NCBI GenBank assembly: GCA_015493635.1
Contig: WGCU01000067.1
Coordinates: forward strand, 30,725-94,724
Length of the DNA: 64,000 nt
DNA from: Spirochaetaceae bacterium
Lineage (GTDB): Bacteria; Spirochaetota; Spirochaetia; B11-G9
Reading direction: 5' to 3'
The translations under genes and the position numbers were made by a program. Shown here in pieces: positions 27,123 to 36,193 of the stretch; within the stretch, counting starts at the first letter, position 1; each line of letters starts with the position of its first letter. The notes beneath the pieces are model-generated. The model saw nothing but the letters and a program-made list of their open reading frames with translations, was not told where the DNA came from and ran no database searches.

Positions 27123-28966
27123 TGGCAAAACAACAGAAAAAGCGGATAAAACCAACAGTAGATTTCACCATTCGTATAGCAGGAGAAGGGGGAGAGGGAG
27201 TTATAAGCTGCGGGGAACTTTTTGCCAAAACAATTGCCAGAACAAGTTTTCATGTTTTTACCTTTATCACGTACCCTTCTGAAATGAGGGGCGGCTATTC
27301 GATGATTCAGATAAGATTCAGGGATGTTACCGTCTATTCCATGGGTAGTTTTGTTGACTGTCTCGTTGTATTCAACCAGGAAGCGTACGACAAATCCATA
27401 GAAGTTCTTAAAGCGGGAGGAATCCTTATCTACGACCCGGACAAGGTAAACATTGATACGGCCCTTCCTGTTCAGAAATTTCCTGTTCCCATTGAGCATA
27501 TATCCAAAGATGTTATAGGGAAGACTCTTGGTAAAAATGTTGTTGCTTTGGGAGTGCTGAGCCACATTTACGATCTTGAGCGGGATCAGACCAAAAAGCT
27601 TATACTTGAACGGTACGGATCAAAGGGAGAAAAGGTTGTTGAGGGGAACTATGCAGCTCTGCAGGCAGGAACGAAGGAAGCTGACACTGCCGGGATTCCC
27701 CAAGTGTTTTCTCTTGCCGGCGGTAAACCCGCTAATGCGGAATACATGTTTATCTCCGGAAACCAGGCGGTAGCTCTCGGTGCTATTGCGGCAGGCTGCA
27801 GGTTTACTGCAGGCTATCCGTTAACGCCCGCAACATCCATCTTTGAGACCCTGTCAAAACTTCTGCCCCTTGTAGGAGGAAAAGCAATTCAGATGGAGGA
27901 TGAGATCGCCGCCATTTCGGCCATTATCGGCGCTTCCTTCGGCGGAGAGAAGGTTATAACACCCACTTCCGGACCGGGAATCCAGTTGATGGCTGAGCAG
28001 CTCAGTCTCGCATCCATGCTGGAACTGCCCATCGTTGTTGTTGATGTTCAAAGAGGCGGCCCAAGTACCGGTCTTCCGACAAAAACAGAACAGGGTGATT
28101 TAAAGTTTGCCGTCTATGGCTCCGCCGGAGAATCCCCCCGGATCATTCTTGCCCCGACATCGGTGGAAGATACCTTCTATCAGACGATACGGGCATTTAA
28201 TCTTGCCGAAAAGTATCAGCTGCCGGTTATTCTTCTTACTGATCAGTCTATAGGATACCGGAAAGCCACAGTCAAGATGCCCGATTTTGATAAAATTTTC
28301 AGGGTTGACAAGTTTGACCGCAAAAAAAATATTAAAATACCCCAGGCTGATCTTATCGACATTCTTCAGCGCCAGGAACCGACGGATAAAGAACTGGCCG
28401 ATTATAAACGCTATCGGGACACAAAGAACGGTATTTCACCGATATCAAGACCCGGAACCCCGGGAGGGCAGTATGTTGCCACCGGCCTTGAACACAACGA
28501 ATACGGCAGAACAGACCAGAGCCCTGAAAACCACCTTAAGATGTCAAAAAAACGGTTTAGGAAGCTTGATACGGTATCCAGGGCTTTTGAAAAGAATCCC
28601 ATGGAAACCTACGGCGACCCCCACGACAAGATAGGAATAATCGGATGGGGATCAACGGAAGGAGCTATCAGGGAAGCCCGGTATCTTGCGGAAGACAAAG
28701 GTATCAAGGTACGGCATCTTCACCCAAGTACCATTTCACCGCTGCCGGAGCGTCAAATATCAAATTTCCTTCACCGTCTCGACCATTTAATCGTTGTTGA
28801 GGAAAACCTGACCGGACAGTTTGCACATTTTATTAAAGCCAAATTCGGAGTAAAACCTATTGAGGTTCATAAATGCGAGGGAACGCCTTTTACTCCCCAT
28901 GAAATTTATAATGCCATAATGAAAGTAGCGAGGATAGCAGATGAAGACACTATTACAAAATTATAA
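27122..28966 (+). CDS. korA: 2-oxoacid:ferredoxin oxidoreductase, fused gamma-alpha subunit
   Basis: A 614-residue protein. Residues about 14-190 are the gamma domain (RIAGEGGEGVISCGELFAKT), and about 205-600 are the alpha domain (GNQAVALGAIAAGCRFTAGY, TSGPGIQLMAEQ, VDVQRGGPSTGLPTKTEQGD). With KorB it oxidatively decarboxylates a 2-oxoacid to an acyl-CoA and reduces ferredoxin. The gene order with the mutase favours 2-oxoglutarate giving succinyl-CoA, but a branched-chain 2-oxoacid is possible. It overlaps korB by 26 bases. Confidence 0.93.
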   Translation: MAKQQKKRIKPTVDFTIRIAGEGGEGVISCGELFAKTIARTSFHVFTFITYPSEMRGGYSMIQIRFRDVTVYSMGSFVDCLVVFNQEAYDKSIEVLKAGGILIYDPDKVNIDTALPVQKFPVPIEHISKDVIGKTLGKNVVALGVLSHIYDLERDQTKKLILERYGSKGEKVVEGNYAALQAGTKEADTAGIPQVFSLAGGKPANAEYMFISGNQAVALGAIAAGCRFTAGYPLTPATSIFETLSKLLPLVGGKAIQMEDEIAAISAIIGASFGGEKVITPTSGPGIQLMAEQLSLASMLELPIVVVDVQRGGPSTGLPTKTEQGDLKFAVYGSAGESPRIILAPTSVEDTFYQTIRAFNLAEKYQLPVILLTDQSIGYRKATVKMPDFDKIFRVDKFDRKKNIKIPQADLIDILQRQEPTDKELADYKRYRDTKNGISPISRPGTPGGQYVATGLEHNEYGRTDQSPENHLKMSKKRFRKLDTVSRAFEKNPMETYGDPHDKIGIIGWGSTEGAIREARYLAEDKGIKVRHLHPSTISPLPERQISNFLHRLDHLIVVEENLTGQFAHFIKAKFGVKPIEVHKCEGTPFTPHEIYNAIMKVARIADEDTITKL

Positions 28967-29798
28967 ACATCCAAGTATCAAACCTGTCTGGTGCCCGGGA
29001 TGCGGAGATTATGCTGTACTTAATTCAGTTCAAAAAGCATTTGCAGAACTGGAATTAAAACCGGAGGAAATAGGTGTTGTATCCGGAATAGGCTGTTCCG
29101 GACGTTTTTCCCATTATTTTAACAGCTACTCCCTCCATGGAACCCATGGCCGGGCGCTGCCTATAGCGACAGGTTTAAAGGCTGCACGTCCGGACCTCAC
29201 TGTCCTTGTTGCGGGGGGAGACGGTGACGGTATGGCCATAGGAGGAGGGCACATAGCCCACGCGGCACGTAAAAATATTGATCTGACATACCTTATTATG
29301 GACAATACTATCTACGCGCTGACAAAGGGGCAAAGTTCTCCCACCTCTCCCGTAGGAGCCCGGACGAAGACTGCTCCGTACGGTGTTTTTGAGGACGCGT
29401 TAAATCCTATGGCAATCTTTCTTTCCTATGATGTAAGTTTTATTGCCCGTACAACAAGTTTAAAAATCAAGGAAATGGAGCATATCATTACCAGTGCTAT
29501 CAGACATCCCGGGTTTGCCATTATCCAGATTATGTCCCCCTGTGTAACCCACAAATCACTGACGTATGAGGATATTAAGGAAAATGTTCCGGAACTTCCT
29601 GAAAACCATGATCCAACCGATAAACTTGCAGCATTAAAATATGCCTACGCTGAACCTCAGTACACCGGTATCTTTTACAATATTAGGAAGCCGACCCTTG
29701 AAGAGCGGCTTACTTCCGTATTTGATCACGTAACTGAGAAGGCATTCAACAAAAACCATACCATGACCACCAGTCAGATAATGGAAGAATACCGGTAA
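28941..29798 (+). CDS. korB: 2-oxoacid:ferredoxin oxidoreductase, beta (thiamine diphosphate) subunit
   Basis: A 285-residue subunit. Iron-sulphur and thiamine sites are seen in KPVWCPGCGDYAVLNS, VSGIGCSGRF and VAGGDGDGMAIGGGHIAHA, followed by MDNTIYALTKGQ. It pairs with the overlapping korA. Only one product link is clear: succinyl-CoA from 2-oxoglutarate would feed directly into the mutase encoded upstream. The gene ends 3 bases before the convergent ridA. Confidence 0.94.
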   Translation: MKTLLQNYKHPSIKPVWCPGCGDYAVLNSVQKAFAELELKPEEIGVVSGIGCSGRFSHYFNSYSLHGTHGRALPIATGLKAARPDLTVLVAGGDGDGMAIGGGHIAHAARKNIDLTYLIMDNTIYALTKGQSSPTSPVGARTKTAPYGVFEDALNPMAIFLSYDVSFIARTTSLKIKEMEHIITSAIRHPGFAIIQIMSPCVTHKSLTYEDIKENVPELPENHDPTDKLAALKYAYAEPQYTGIFYNIRKPTLEERLTSVFDHVTEKAFNKNHTMTTSQIMEEYR

Positions 29799-29801
29799 CG
29801 G

Positions 29802-30176
29802 CTACCGCGCTGCAACAGCCTCAATCTCTATGAGAACATCCTTCGGAAGTCTGGCAACTTCGACAGCGCTTCTTGCAGGATGTTCATCTTTAAAGAACTC
29901 ACTGTACACCTCGTTCATACTGCCGAACATGTTCATATCCTGCAAAAAAACGGTTACTTTCACCACATCTTTCAAGGACAGACCCGCAGAAACAAGAATT
30001 GCTTCAACATTGGACAGGGACTGCTTTGTCTGGGCAGTAATACCCTCCGGTATATTCCCTGTCCGGGGATCCACCGGTATCTGCCCGGCAGTAAAAATAA
30101 ATCCCCCTGCTTCGACAGCCTGCGAATAGGGTCCTATTGCTCCGGGAGCCGTATCAGTTTTAATAATTTTTTTCAT
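29802..30176 (-). CDS. ridA: RidA/YjgF-family enamine/imine deaminase
   Basis: A 124-residue protein of the Rid family, which hydrolyses reactive 2-aminoacrylate from PLP enzymes. It has [20 protein letters not shown] at the start and the active-site segment [20 protein letters not shown] with the conserved arginine and glutamate. It lies 3 bases downstream of alr, a PLP enzyme, with which it is co-transcribed. Confidence 0.95.
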   Translation of the reverse strand: MKKIIKTDTAPGAIGPYSQAVEAGGFIFTAGQIPVDPRTGNIPEGITAQTKQSLSNVEAILVSAGLSLKDVVKVTVFLQDMNMFGSMNEVYSEFFKDEHPARSAVEVARLPKDVLIEIEAVAAR

Positions 30177-30179
30177 TAT

Positions 30180-31295
30180 TTATGTTTCCTCCACATAAAT
30201 TCTAGGTACCCGTTTATTGACAGCGCAGGTAACTTCATAAGAAATGGTTCCTGTTATCCCGGCAATATCCTCAGCGCTGGGTCCTGCGGGATCCGGTCCG
30301 AACAGAATAACATTATCGTATAGTTCCACATCTGTACGGGGCCCAAGATCTACCATGCACTGGTCCATACAAATTCTGCCTGAAATAGTATATTCCCTGC
30401 CGCGGATAATGACTTTCCCTTTGGAAGACAGGAGTCTGTTATACCCGTCTCCATAACCCACGGGAATAGTAGCAATAAAGGTTTCCTCTTTTGTGGTATA
30501 GGTTGCACCATACGAAAGAGTCTGCCCTGCAGGCACCCTCTTTAAAAATACAACCCTGGATTTCAACTCCATCACCGGCTTCAACGGCAGTAATCGGGGC
30601 GTTTCATTTCCGGGATAGTAGCCATACAGCATTATTCCCGGACGGACCATATCTATCCATGCATCAGGATATTCAAGTATGGCTGCTGAATTGGAAGCAT
30701 GCACTATTCCCGGGTCTACTCCCGCTTTTCGAATGGAATCCACCGCATTTTTAAACAGTGATAATTGACCGATGGTAAACTGTCTGTCCTTACTGTCAGC
30801 GCAGGCAAAATGAGTAGAAACCCCGGCAAGATGCACATTACTTAGACTGTTAATGTACACCGCCAGTCCGGAAGCATCTTCAGGAGTACATCCGACCCGC
30901 CCCATACCTGTATCAATGTGCAGGTGTACGCTGCATGTCTTACCCCGGGATACAGCTTCTTTATTGATTAAATCCAGGTAAGGTTTATCCGCTGCGAAGG
31001 GCTGGATGTCATAATTTACAATATCCTTCAGCTCCTGGGGATTTGCAAGGGTTAACAGTATAACAGGGGCCTTCAGCCCCTGCTCTCTTAAAAGAACACC
31101 TTCCTCTGCTGTTGCTACCGCAAAAGAGGAAACCCCCTCTTCCAAGGCTATCTTTGCCATCTCAAAAGCCCCATGCCCGTAGCCGTCAGCTTTTACAGCA
31201 GCACAGATAAGACGGTCTTCTCCAATCTGCTTACGGACAAGCCGTATATTATTTCTAAAATTATCAGTATGTATTACTGCGCGTGTACTTCTCAT
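30180..31295 (-). CDS. alr: Alanine racemase
   Basis: A 371-residue PLP enzyme that supplies D-alanine for peptidoglycan. The cofactor lysine is K35 in CAAVKADGYGHGAFEMAK. The catalytic tyrosine on the other face is in QTLSYGATYTT (about residue 263). HIDTGMGRVG and RPGIMLYGYYPG are family signatures. It heads a two-gene unit with ridA. Confidence 0.95.
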   Translation of the reverse strand: MRSTRAVIHTDNFRNNIRLVRKQIGEDRLICAAVKADGYGHGAFEMAKIALEEGVSSFAVATAEEGVLLREQGLKAPVILLTLANPQELKDIVNYDIQPFAADKPYLDLINKEAVSRGKTCSVHLHIDTGMGRVGCTPEDASGLAVYINSLSNVHLAGVSTHFACADSKDRQFTIGQLSLFKNAVDSIRKAGVDPGIVHASNSAAILEYPDAWIDMVRPGIMLYGYYPGNETPRLLPLKPVMELKSRVVFLKRVPAGQTLSYGATYTTKEETFIATIPVGYGDGYNRLLSSKGKVIIRGREYTISGRICMDQCMVDLGPRTDVELYDNVILFGPDPAGPSAEDIAGITGTISYEVTCAVNKRVPRIYVEET

Positions 31296-31371
31296 TTCTT
31301 GCCTTCCGGTAAAGATTATAACGCCTCGTCTTCAGTCTGAACAGATACAGCCCGTTGTTCATACGTTACTG

Positions 31372-32094
31372 TCAACCGCCAAGATACGCTTTTTTTACGT
31401 CAGGATTTTCCATAAGTTCTTTCCCCGTACCGCTGGCAACAATCTCTCCAGTATCAATAACGTACCCCCGATGGGCAAACTCAAGGGCAATTTTAGCGTT
31501 CTGCTCAATAAGAAGAATGGTCATATTCTCCTCGTTCATCTGACGAAGTGCTTTAAACATGTCATATACAAGAACCGGGGCAAGCCCCATGGAAGGTTCA
31601 TCGAGCATGATAAAGTTACTACCCGTCATAAGGGCCCGCCCTACAGCCAGCATCTGCTGCTCACCACCGCTTAAGGATTCACTCCGCTGCTTTCTGCGTT
31701 CATACAGCCGGGGGAAAAGTGAATACACCTTTTCATAAGCATCCTTGACATTTGCATCCTTGTCGAGGGCATAGGTCGCTATCTGCAGATTTTCCTGAAC
31801 AGAAAGATTTCCGAATATATGCCGTCCTTCCGGTACGAGAGCTATCCTTTTCTCTGCTACCACAACATCAGGAGAAACGTTCAGAAGGCTTTCCCCGTCG
31901 TATATAATATCACCGGCAATAACAGTCGGAGCTTCAGGTCTCGGCAGCCGGGCAATACTCATAAGGGTCGTTGTTTTTCCGGCTCCGTTCGCTCCGATAA
32001 GAGTTACGATTTCCCCTTTATCTACAGTGAAACTGATTCCGTGCAGCGCTTCGATATTCCCGTAACGTACTTTAAGATCCTTTATTTCAAGCAT
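31372..32094 (-). CDS. livF: Branched-chain amino acid ABC transporter ATP-binding protein LivF
   Basis: About 240 residues from ATG 32094, which has a GGGGA site; the open frame extends 7 codons more. Walker A is LIGANGAGKTTTLMS, the signature LSGGEQQMLAVGRALM, Walker B FIMLDEPSMGLAP. It is the second ATPase of the Liv system and overlaps livG by 8 bases. Family members power uptake of Leu, Ile, Val or other amino acids, urea or amides. Confidence 0.92.
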   Translation of the reverse strand: MLEIKDLKVRYGNIEALHGISFTVDKGEIVTLIGANGAGKTTTLMSIARLPRPEAPTVIAGDIIYDGESLLNVSPDVVVAEKRIALVPEGRHIFGNLSVQENLQIATYALDKDANVKDAYEKVYSLFPRLYERRKQRSESLSGGEQQMLAVGRALMTGSNFIMLDEPSMGLAPVLVYDMFKALRQMNEENMTILLIEQNAKIALEFAHRGYVIDTGEIVASGTGKELMENPDVKKAYLGG

Positions 32095-32863
32095 AAATAT
32101 CCCCTTCATCTCCAAGGTACGCTTTAATTACCTGTGGATTCTTCTGTATCTCTTCAGGTGAACCTTCAGCTATAGTTTTTCCAAAATCGAGAACCTTGAT
32201 ATCTTCACAGAGGTTCATAATAACCTGCATCTGATGTTCAATCATTAAAATGGTAATATCAAAATTTTTATGAATCCATTTAATATGATCAATAAGCTCT
32301 TTAACATCCGCGCTGCTTAATCCTGCGGCAGGTTCATCAAGAAGTAGAAGCTTGGGCTGTACCGACAGCGCCCGGGCAATCTCAACCCTCCGCTGTACGC
32401 CGTAAGGAAGGTTCTTTGGGAATTCATCAGCCTCTTTTTTCAATCCGAAAATATCCAGAAGTTTTAAGGCTTCCTCTTTTATCTCTCTTTCCCTTTTATA
32501 ATACTGTTTACTTCTGAAAAGAGCACCGGCCAGGGAATACTGCAGGTGATAATGCTGCGACAGCCGTATGTTGTCAAGAACGGTCATATCATGCCAGAGA
32601 CGAATATTCTGAAAGGTCCTGCCAATCCCGAGAGCGGTAACCTCATGGGGTTTTTTCCCGTTTATCAACGTACCGTCAAACTCAATCGTCCCTTCTGTCG
32701 GGACATAGAAACCGCTGATTAAATTAAAAATTGTCGTCTTCCCGGCTCCATTCGGACCGATAAGACCGTTGAGAGAACCTTCTTTTATATCAGCCTGATA
32801 CCCGGAAACAGCCGTAAGTCCGCCGAAACGCTGAACCAGGTTGGTTATTTTTAATAGACTCAT
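32087..32863 (-). CDS. livG: Branched-chain amino acid ABC transporter ATP-binding protein LivG
   Basis: A 258-residue ATPase with Walker A LIGPNGAGKTTIFNLISG, Walker B LLLLDEPAAGLSSADVKELI, and the LivG-type signature region NLPYGVQRRVEIARALS, where the usual LSGG reads LPYG. It works with LivF at the cytoplasmic face of LivHM. It follows livM by 9 bases. Confidence 0.92.
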   Translation of the reverse strand: MSLLKITNLVQRFGGLTAVSGYQADIKEGSLNGLIGPNGAGKTTIFNLISGFYVPTEGTIEFDGTLINGKKPHEVTALGIGRTFQNIRLWHDMTVLDNIRLSQHYHLQYSLAGALFRSKQYYKREREIKEEALKLLDIFGLKKEADEFPKNLPYGVQRRVEIARALSVQPKLLLLDEPAAGLSSADVKELIDHIKWIHKNFDITILMIEHQMQVIMNLCEDIKVLDFGKTIAEGSPEEIQKNPQVIKAYLGDEGDIYA

Positions 32864-32872
32864 GACTGCTCC

Positions 32873-33895
32873 TTATTTAAACTTGTAATACTTCTTCAGT
32901 TTAGGAAAGAAGTCCGGCAATTCTTTATCACCCATCAGACCTTCCGGTCTGAACTGCATAAGCAAAATAAGCAGCAGCGGAATGATAACCCATTTCAGAA
33001 TCTGGAAAGGCCGTAACAATTCCAGGAGAATGGTGAAAAGTATCGCAGAAATAACAGAACCTCCCAGTGAACCCATACCTGCCATATAGACCATAACAAG
33101 GGCTTCAGTTGACTTTAAAATGGAAAATGAGCCGGGGTTAACATATCCGATTACATGAGCAAACAATCCGCCGGAAATCCCTGCAAGACCGGAAGAGAAC
33201 ATGAATGCTACAAGTTTCATCCTGTTGGTATTGATGCTCATAATCTCCGCGGCAACCTCATCCTGCTTAATGGCAATAATTCCTTTCCCGTAAACAGAAG
33301 AAACAAACCTCCGTATAATAAAAACGGTTAGAATGGCAAATGTCATAACCCAGAACAGTATGTAGGGAAAAGGTACAACGTCCTTCATGGCATACAGGAC
33401 TTTCTTCATACCCATAAAACCGCGGGAACCGCCTACAACAGCCATGTTATTTATCAGAGTAACGATAATAAAGTTAACCGCTATCGTGATAATCGCAAGA
33501 TAGTCGTCTCTTGTTTTAAAAGACGGAACTGCAACAAGAAGTCCCGCAATCGCTGCTACAATACCGCCGATGAGTATTACAACGGGAAATAACACAACTG
33601 ATAAAGAAGGCGGCAGAAGAGGAGCTCCTGTTAACTTATTGGCAGTAAACAGGGTAACTGAAAGAACAGAGGAAACATACGCTCCTACCGCCATAAATCC
33701 CGCGTGGCCGCAGGAAAACTCCCCCATATACCCGTTAACAATTGAAAGGCTCGACGCAAAAATGATATTAACCCCGATAAACATGATAACAGTCTGAATG
33801 TACAGATCAATTACCCCGGCAGCTGCCAACACAAGGATGATGATAAAGAGCACTCCTACACTGTATATAAATAAATTCTGTCTTATTTTATCCAT
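32873..33895 (-). CDS. livM: Branched-chain amino acid ABC transporter permease LivM
   Basis: A 340-residue membrane protein with about nine hydrophobic segments. It shows the LivM family elements NGYMGEFSCGHAGFMAVGAY and INTNRMKLVAFMFSSGLAGI. It lies between livH and livG with gaps of 9 bases on each side. Confidence 0.9.
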   Translation of the reverse strand: MDKIRQNLFIYSVGVLFIIILVLAAAGVIDLYIQTVIMFIGVNIIFASSLSIVNGYMGEFSCGHAGFMAVGAYVSSVLSVTLFTANKLTGAPLLPPSLSVVLFPVVILIGGIVAAIAGLLVAVPSFKTRDDYLAIITIAVNFIIVTLINNMAVVGGSRGFMGMKKVLYAMKDVVPFPYILFWVMTFAILTVFIIRRFVSSVYGKGIIAIKQDEVAAEIMSINTNRMKLVAFMFSSGLAGISGGLFAHVIGYVNPGSFSILKSTEALVMVYMAGMGSLGGSVISAILFTILLELLRPFQILKWVIIPLLLILLMQFRPEGLMGDKELPDFFPKLKKYYKFK

Positions 33896-33904
33896 CTGAT
33901 ACTC

Positions 33905-34828
33905 CTATATTTTTGTACTCTTCGCTACTCCGTAGAATCCGGTCGGTTTTATAACCAGGATTATCAGAAGAATCAAAAAAGAAATAAGATCTTTCAAGTT
34001 TGAAGAGAAAAAAGACACGATCAGAATCTCAATAAACCCAAGAAGAAATCCGCCGAGAAACGCACCCTTTATATCACCGATTCCTCCGACAACAGCGGCA
34101 ATAAACGCTTTCCACCCGATAATCATACCCATGTAAGGGTTCAAAACCGGATAGGACATACCAAACAGTACACCGGCAACAGCCGCCAGCGAAGACCCGA
34201 GAATAAAGGTAAAAACGATCACCTTGTTTACAGGAATTCCCATAAGAGGGATAGCAAACTTGTCATAGGAGATTGCTCTCATTGCCATTCCAATCTTCGT
34301 TTTGTTAACAATAGCCTGCAGAAACGCAAAGGTAACAAAGGCCGCAATAATAACGAGAACCTTCAGGTTGGTAATATGAACACCCGAAAATGAAATTACC
34401 GAGCGGTGTATGATAGCAGGGAATTTACGTGAAGAAGCTCCAAAAAGTGCCAAATTCCCATTTTCCAGGATAAGCCCTACCATCAATGCGGTAATAACAA
34501 CATACAGCCTATGGGCGCCTTTTTCCCGTAAAGGTCTGTACGCGACACGTTCAATAAATACACCGAGAACTGATGTAAAAAACATAACGACAGGAAGGGT
34601 TATTGCGAGGATCAACCATCCTGATACACCGCCGCCGACAAAGATATACTTAAAAAGAAAGGTTATAAAGATAAACCCGAGATACGCCGCAACCATAAAA
34701 ATATCGCCGTGCGCAAAGTTAATTAACCGCAGCACACCGTATACAAGACAGTATCCAAGGGCAATCATCGAATAAAAACTCCCCCATTGGAGGGCATTTA
34801 TTATATTCTGGAAAAATGAAGTAAACAC
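33905..34828 (-). CDS. livH: Branched-chain amino acid ABC transporter permease LivH
   Basis: A 307-residue permease with about eight membrane segments and the LivH signatures LINFAHGDIFMVAAYLGF and VVGGIGDIKGAFLGGFLLGF. The start is GTG 34828, fixed by AAGGAGC 8 bases upstream. A 12-bp hairpin separates it from livK, probably lowering permease expression relative to the binding protein. Confidence 0.92.
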   Translation of the reverse strand: MFTSFFQNIINALQWGSFYSMIALGYCLVYGVLRLINFAHGDIFMVAAYLGFIFITFLFKYIFVGGGVSGWLILAITLPVVMFFTSVLGVFIERVAYRPLREKGAHRLYVVITALMVGLILENGNLALFGASSRKFPAIIHRSVISFSGVHITNLKVLVIIAAFVTFAFLQAIVNKTKIGMAMRAISYDKFAIPLMGIPVNKVIVFTFILGSSLAAVAGVLFGMSYPVLNPYMGMIIGWKAFIAAVVGGIGDIKGAFLGGFLLGFIEILIVSFFSSNLKDLISFLILLIILVIKPTGFYGVAKSTKI

Positions 34829-34857
34829 GTGGATTAGCTCCTTTTTACATAAAGTCA

Positions 34858-34886
34858 GAGACCGGCTTTACGTAAAAGCCGATCTC
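34858..34886 (-). terminator. Attenuating hairpin between livK and livH
   Basis: Inverted repeat GAGACCGGCTTT/AAAGCCGATCTC, 12 pairs with one G-T, loop of 5. There is no long T-run in either direction, so it may stabilise the livK message or only partly terminate. Similar hairpins follow the binding-protein genes of the two other ABC operons here. Confidence 0.55.
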
Positions 34887-34920
34887 GTTCAATTTTAGTT
34901 CTGTATTCTTTTTTAAAAAA

Positions 34921-36099
34921 TTACGGATTAACAGCCTTTTCAAAGACAAACTGACCATCCTGACTAACCTTGACAACAACAGCACTCTTTATAGGATCAC
35001 CGTTCTTGTCAAATTTCATCGTTCCGGTAATACCCTTGTAGGACTTAATTCCGGCGATTGCATCACGGAGAGCTTTTCTGTCTTTCTCAATATTTCCTGT
35101 CAATTCTTTCATGGATTTAAGCCCCGTGGTCATAACACCGAGAGCATCCCAGGTAAGGGCCGCTACATCATCAGGAACATAACCGTATTTCTTTTTGTAC
35201 CTGTCAATAAATACCTTTGTCGCGCCTTTTGCACCTGCAGCCGCATAGTGAGTTATAAAGTAATCACCCTTCACAGAATCTCCTGCAAGTTTTACAAGTT
35301 CCGCAGAGCCCCAGGAATCGGAACCGAGAACAGGATTTTTCCACCCAAGGTCGATGGCCTGAGGAAGAACAAGCGCTACCTTGTTGTAATTTACTGGGAG
35401 GAAGAGGAAATCAGGTTTTGTTGAAATTATCTTTGTCAGCTGAACCGAGAAGTCCTGATCGTTCTGTCCGAAACTTTCATAATCTACAACAGATCCGGCA
35501 TCATGGAGTTTTTCAAAGGCTTTTTTAAAATACTCTGCAAGCCCCTTTGAATAGTCATTATCCAGGTTAAAGAGTACAGCTGCTGTTTTGGCATTAAACT
35601 GCTGGGTCCCGAAGTTTGCCGCTACCGGGCCCTGAAAAGGATCGAGGAATGCAGCTCTGAAAACCCACGGGCGGTCTAATGTTGTTGCGGGGTTTGTTGA
35701 CCAGGGAGAAACCATCGGAGTCTTGTTATCATTGGCTACTTCACCGGCAGGAATTGCCTGTTTGGATGAATCAGGTCCAATAAGTCCGATAACCTTATCC
35801 TGTTCAATCATTTTTAACGCAACACTAACCGCGGATTCCGCTTTGGCCTCGTTATCCTCATAGACGAATTCAACTTTGTACTTCTTTCCGCCGATTTCCA
35901 GTCCGCCTGCGGAATTAATATCTGATTTCATCATCTCCGCCGCAAACTTTGAAGATTCACCGACTTTCGGGATATCCCCTGTTAAAGGAATATTAAATCC
36001 GATTTTAATTACCTGCGGTTTTTTCGCGCATCCGGAAAAAAAGAGCAGGGCTACAGCAAGAACTGCAACCATAACGACGATAAGTTTCTTTTTTTTCAT
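34921..36099 (-). CDS. livK: Branched-chain amino acid ABC transporter substrate-binding lipoprotein
   Basis: A 392-residue periplasmic binding protein of the Leu/Ile/Val type. The signal peptide ends in a lipobox, LLFFSGCAKK, with the lipidated C24. The mature part begins VIKIGFNIPLTGDIPKVGE and includes VIGLIGPDSSKQAIPAGEV, as in the family. It is the first gene of livKHMGF. The ligand may be a branched-chain amino acid, which would suit the propionyl/methylmalonyl-CoA genes nearby, but this is inference. Confidence 0.92.
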   Translation of the reverse strand: MKKKKLIVVMVAVLAVALLFFSGCAKKPQVIKIGFNIPLTGDIPKVGESSKFAAEMMKSDINSAGGLEIGGKKYKVEFVYEDNEAKAESAVSVALKMIEQDKVIGLIGPDSSKQAIPAGEVANDNKTPMVSPWSTNPATTLDRPWVFRAAFLDPFQGPVAANFGTQQFNAKTAAVLFNLDNDYSKGLAEYFKKAFEKLHDAGSVVDYESFGQNDQDFSVQLTKIISTKPDFLFLPVNYNKVALVLPQAIDLGWKNPVLGSDSWGSAELVKLAGDSVKGDYFITHYAAAGAKGATKVFIDRYKKKYGYVPDDVAALTWDALGVMTTGLKSMKELTGNIEKDRKALRDAIAGIKSYKGITGTMKFDKNGDPIKSAVVVKVSQDGQFVFEKAVNP

Positions 36100-36118
36100 A
36101 TATGTCTCCTTAAATATT

Positions 36119-36147
36119 ATAATACCTTGATATTGAAAATTTCACAA
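36119..36147 (-). promoter_or_regulatory. Promoter of the liv operon
   Basis: On the minus strand TTGTGA (36142-36147) and TATTAT (36119-36124) are spaced by 17 bases, about 20 bases before livK. No clear operator repeat is seen. Confidence 0.5.
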
Positions 36148-36193
36148 GAAAAAATTTGGACTAAATCAGACATAGCCGTTTTTTTTCCGGTTT

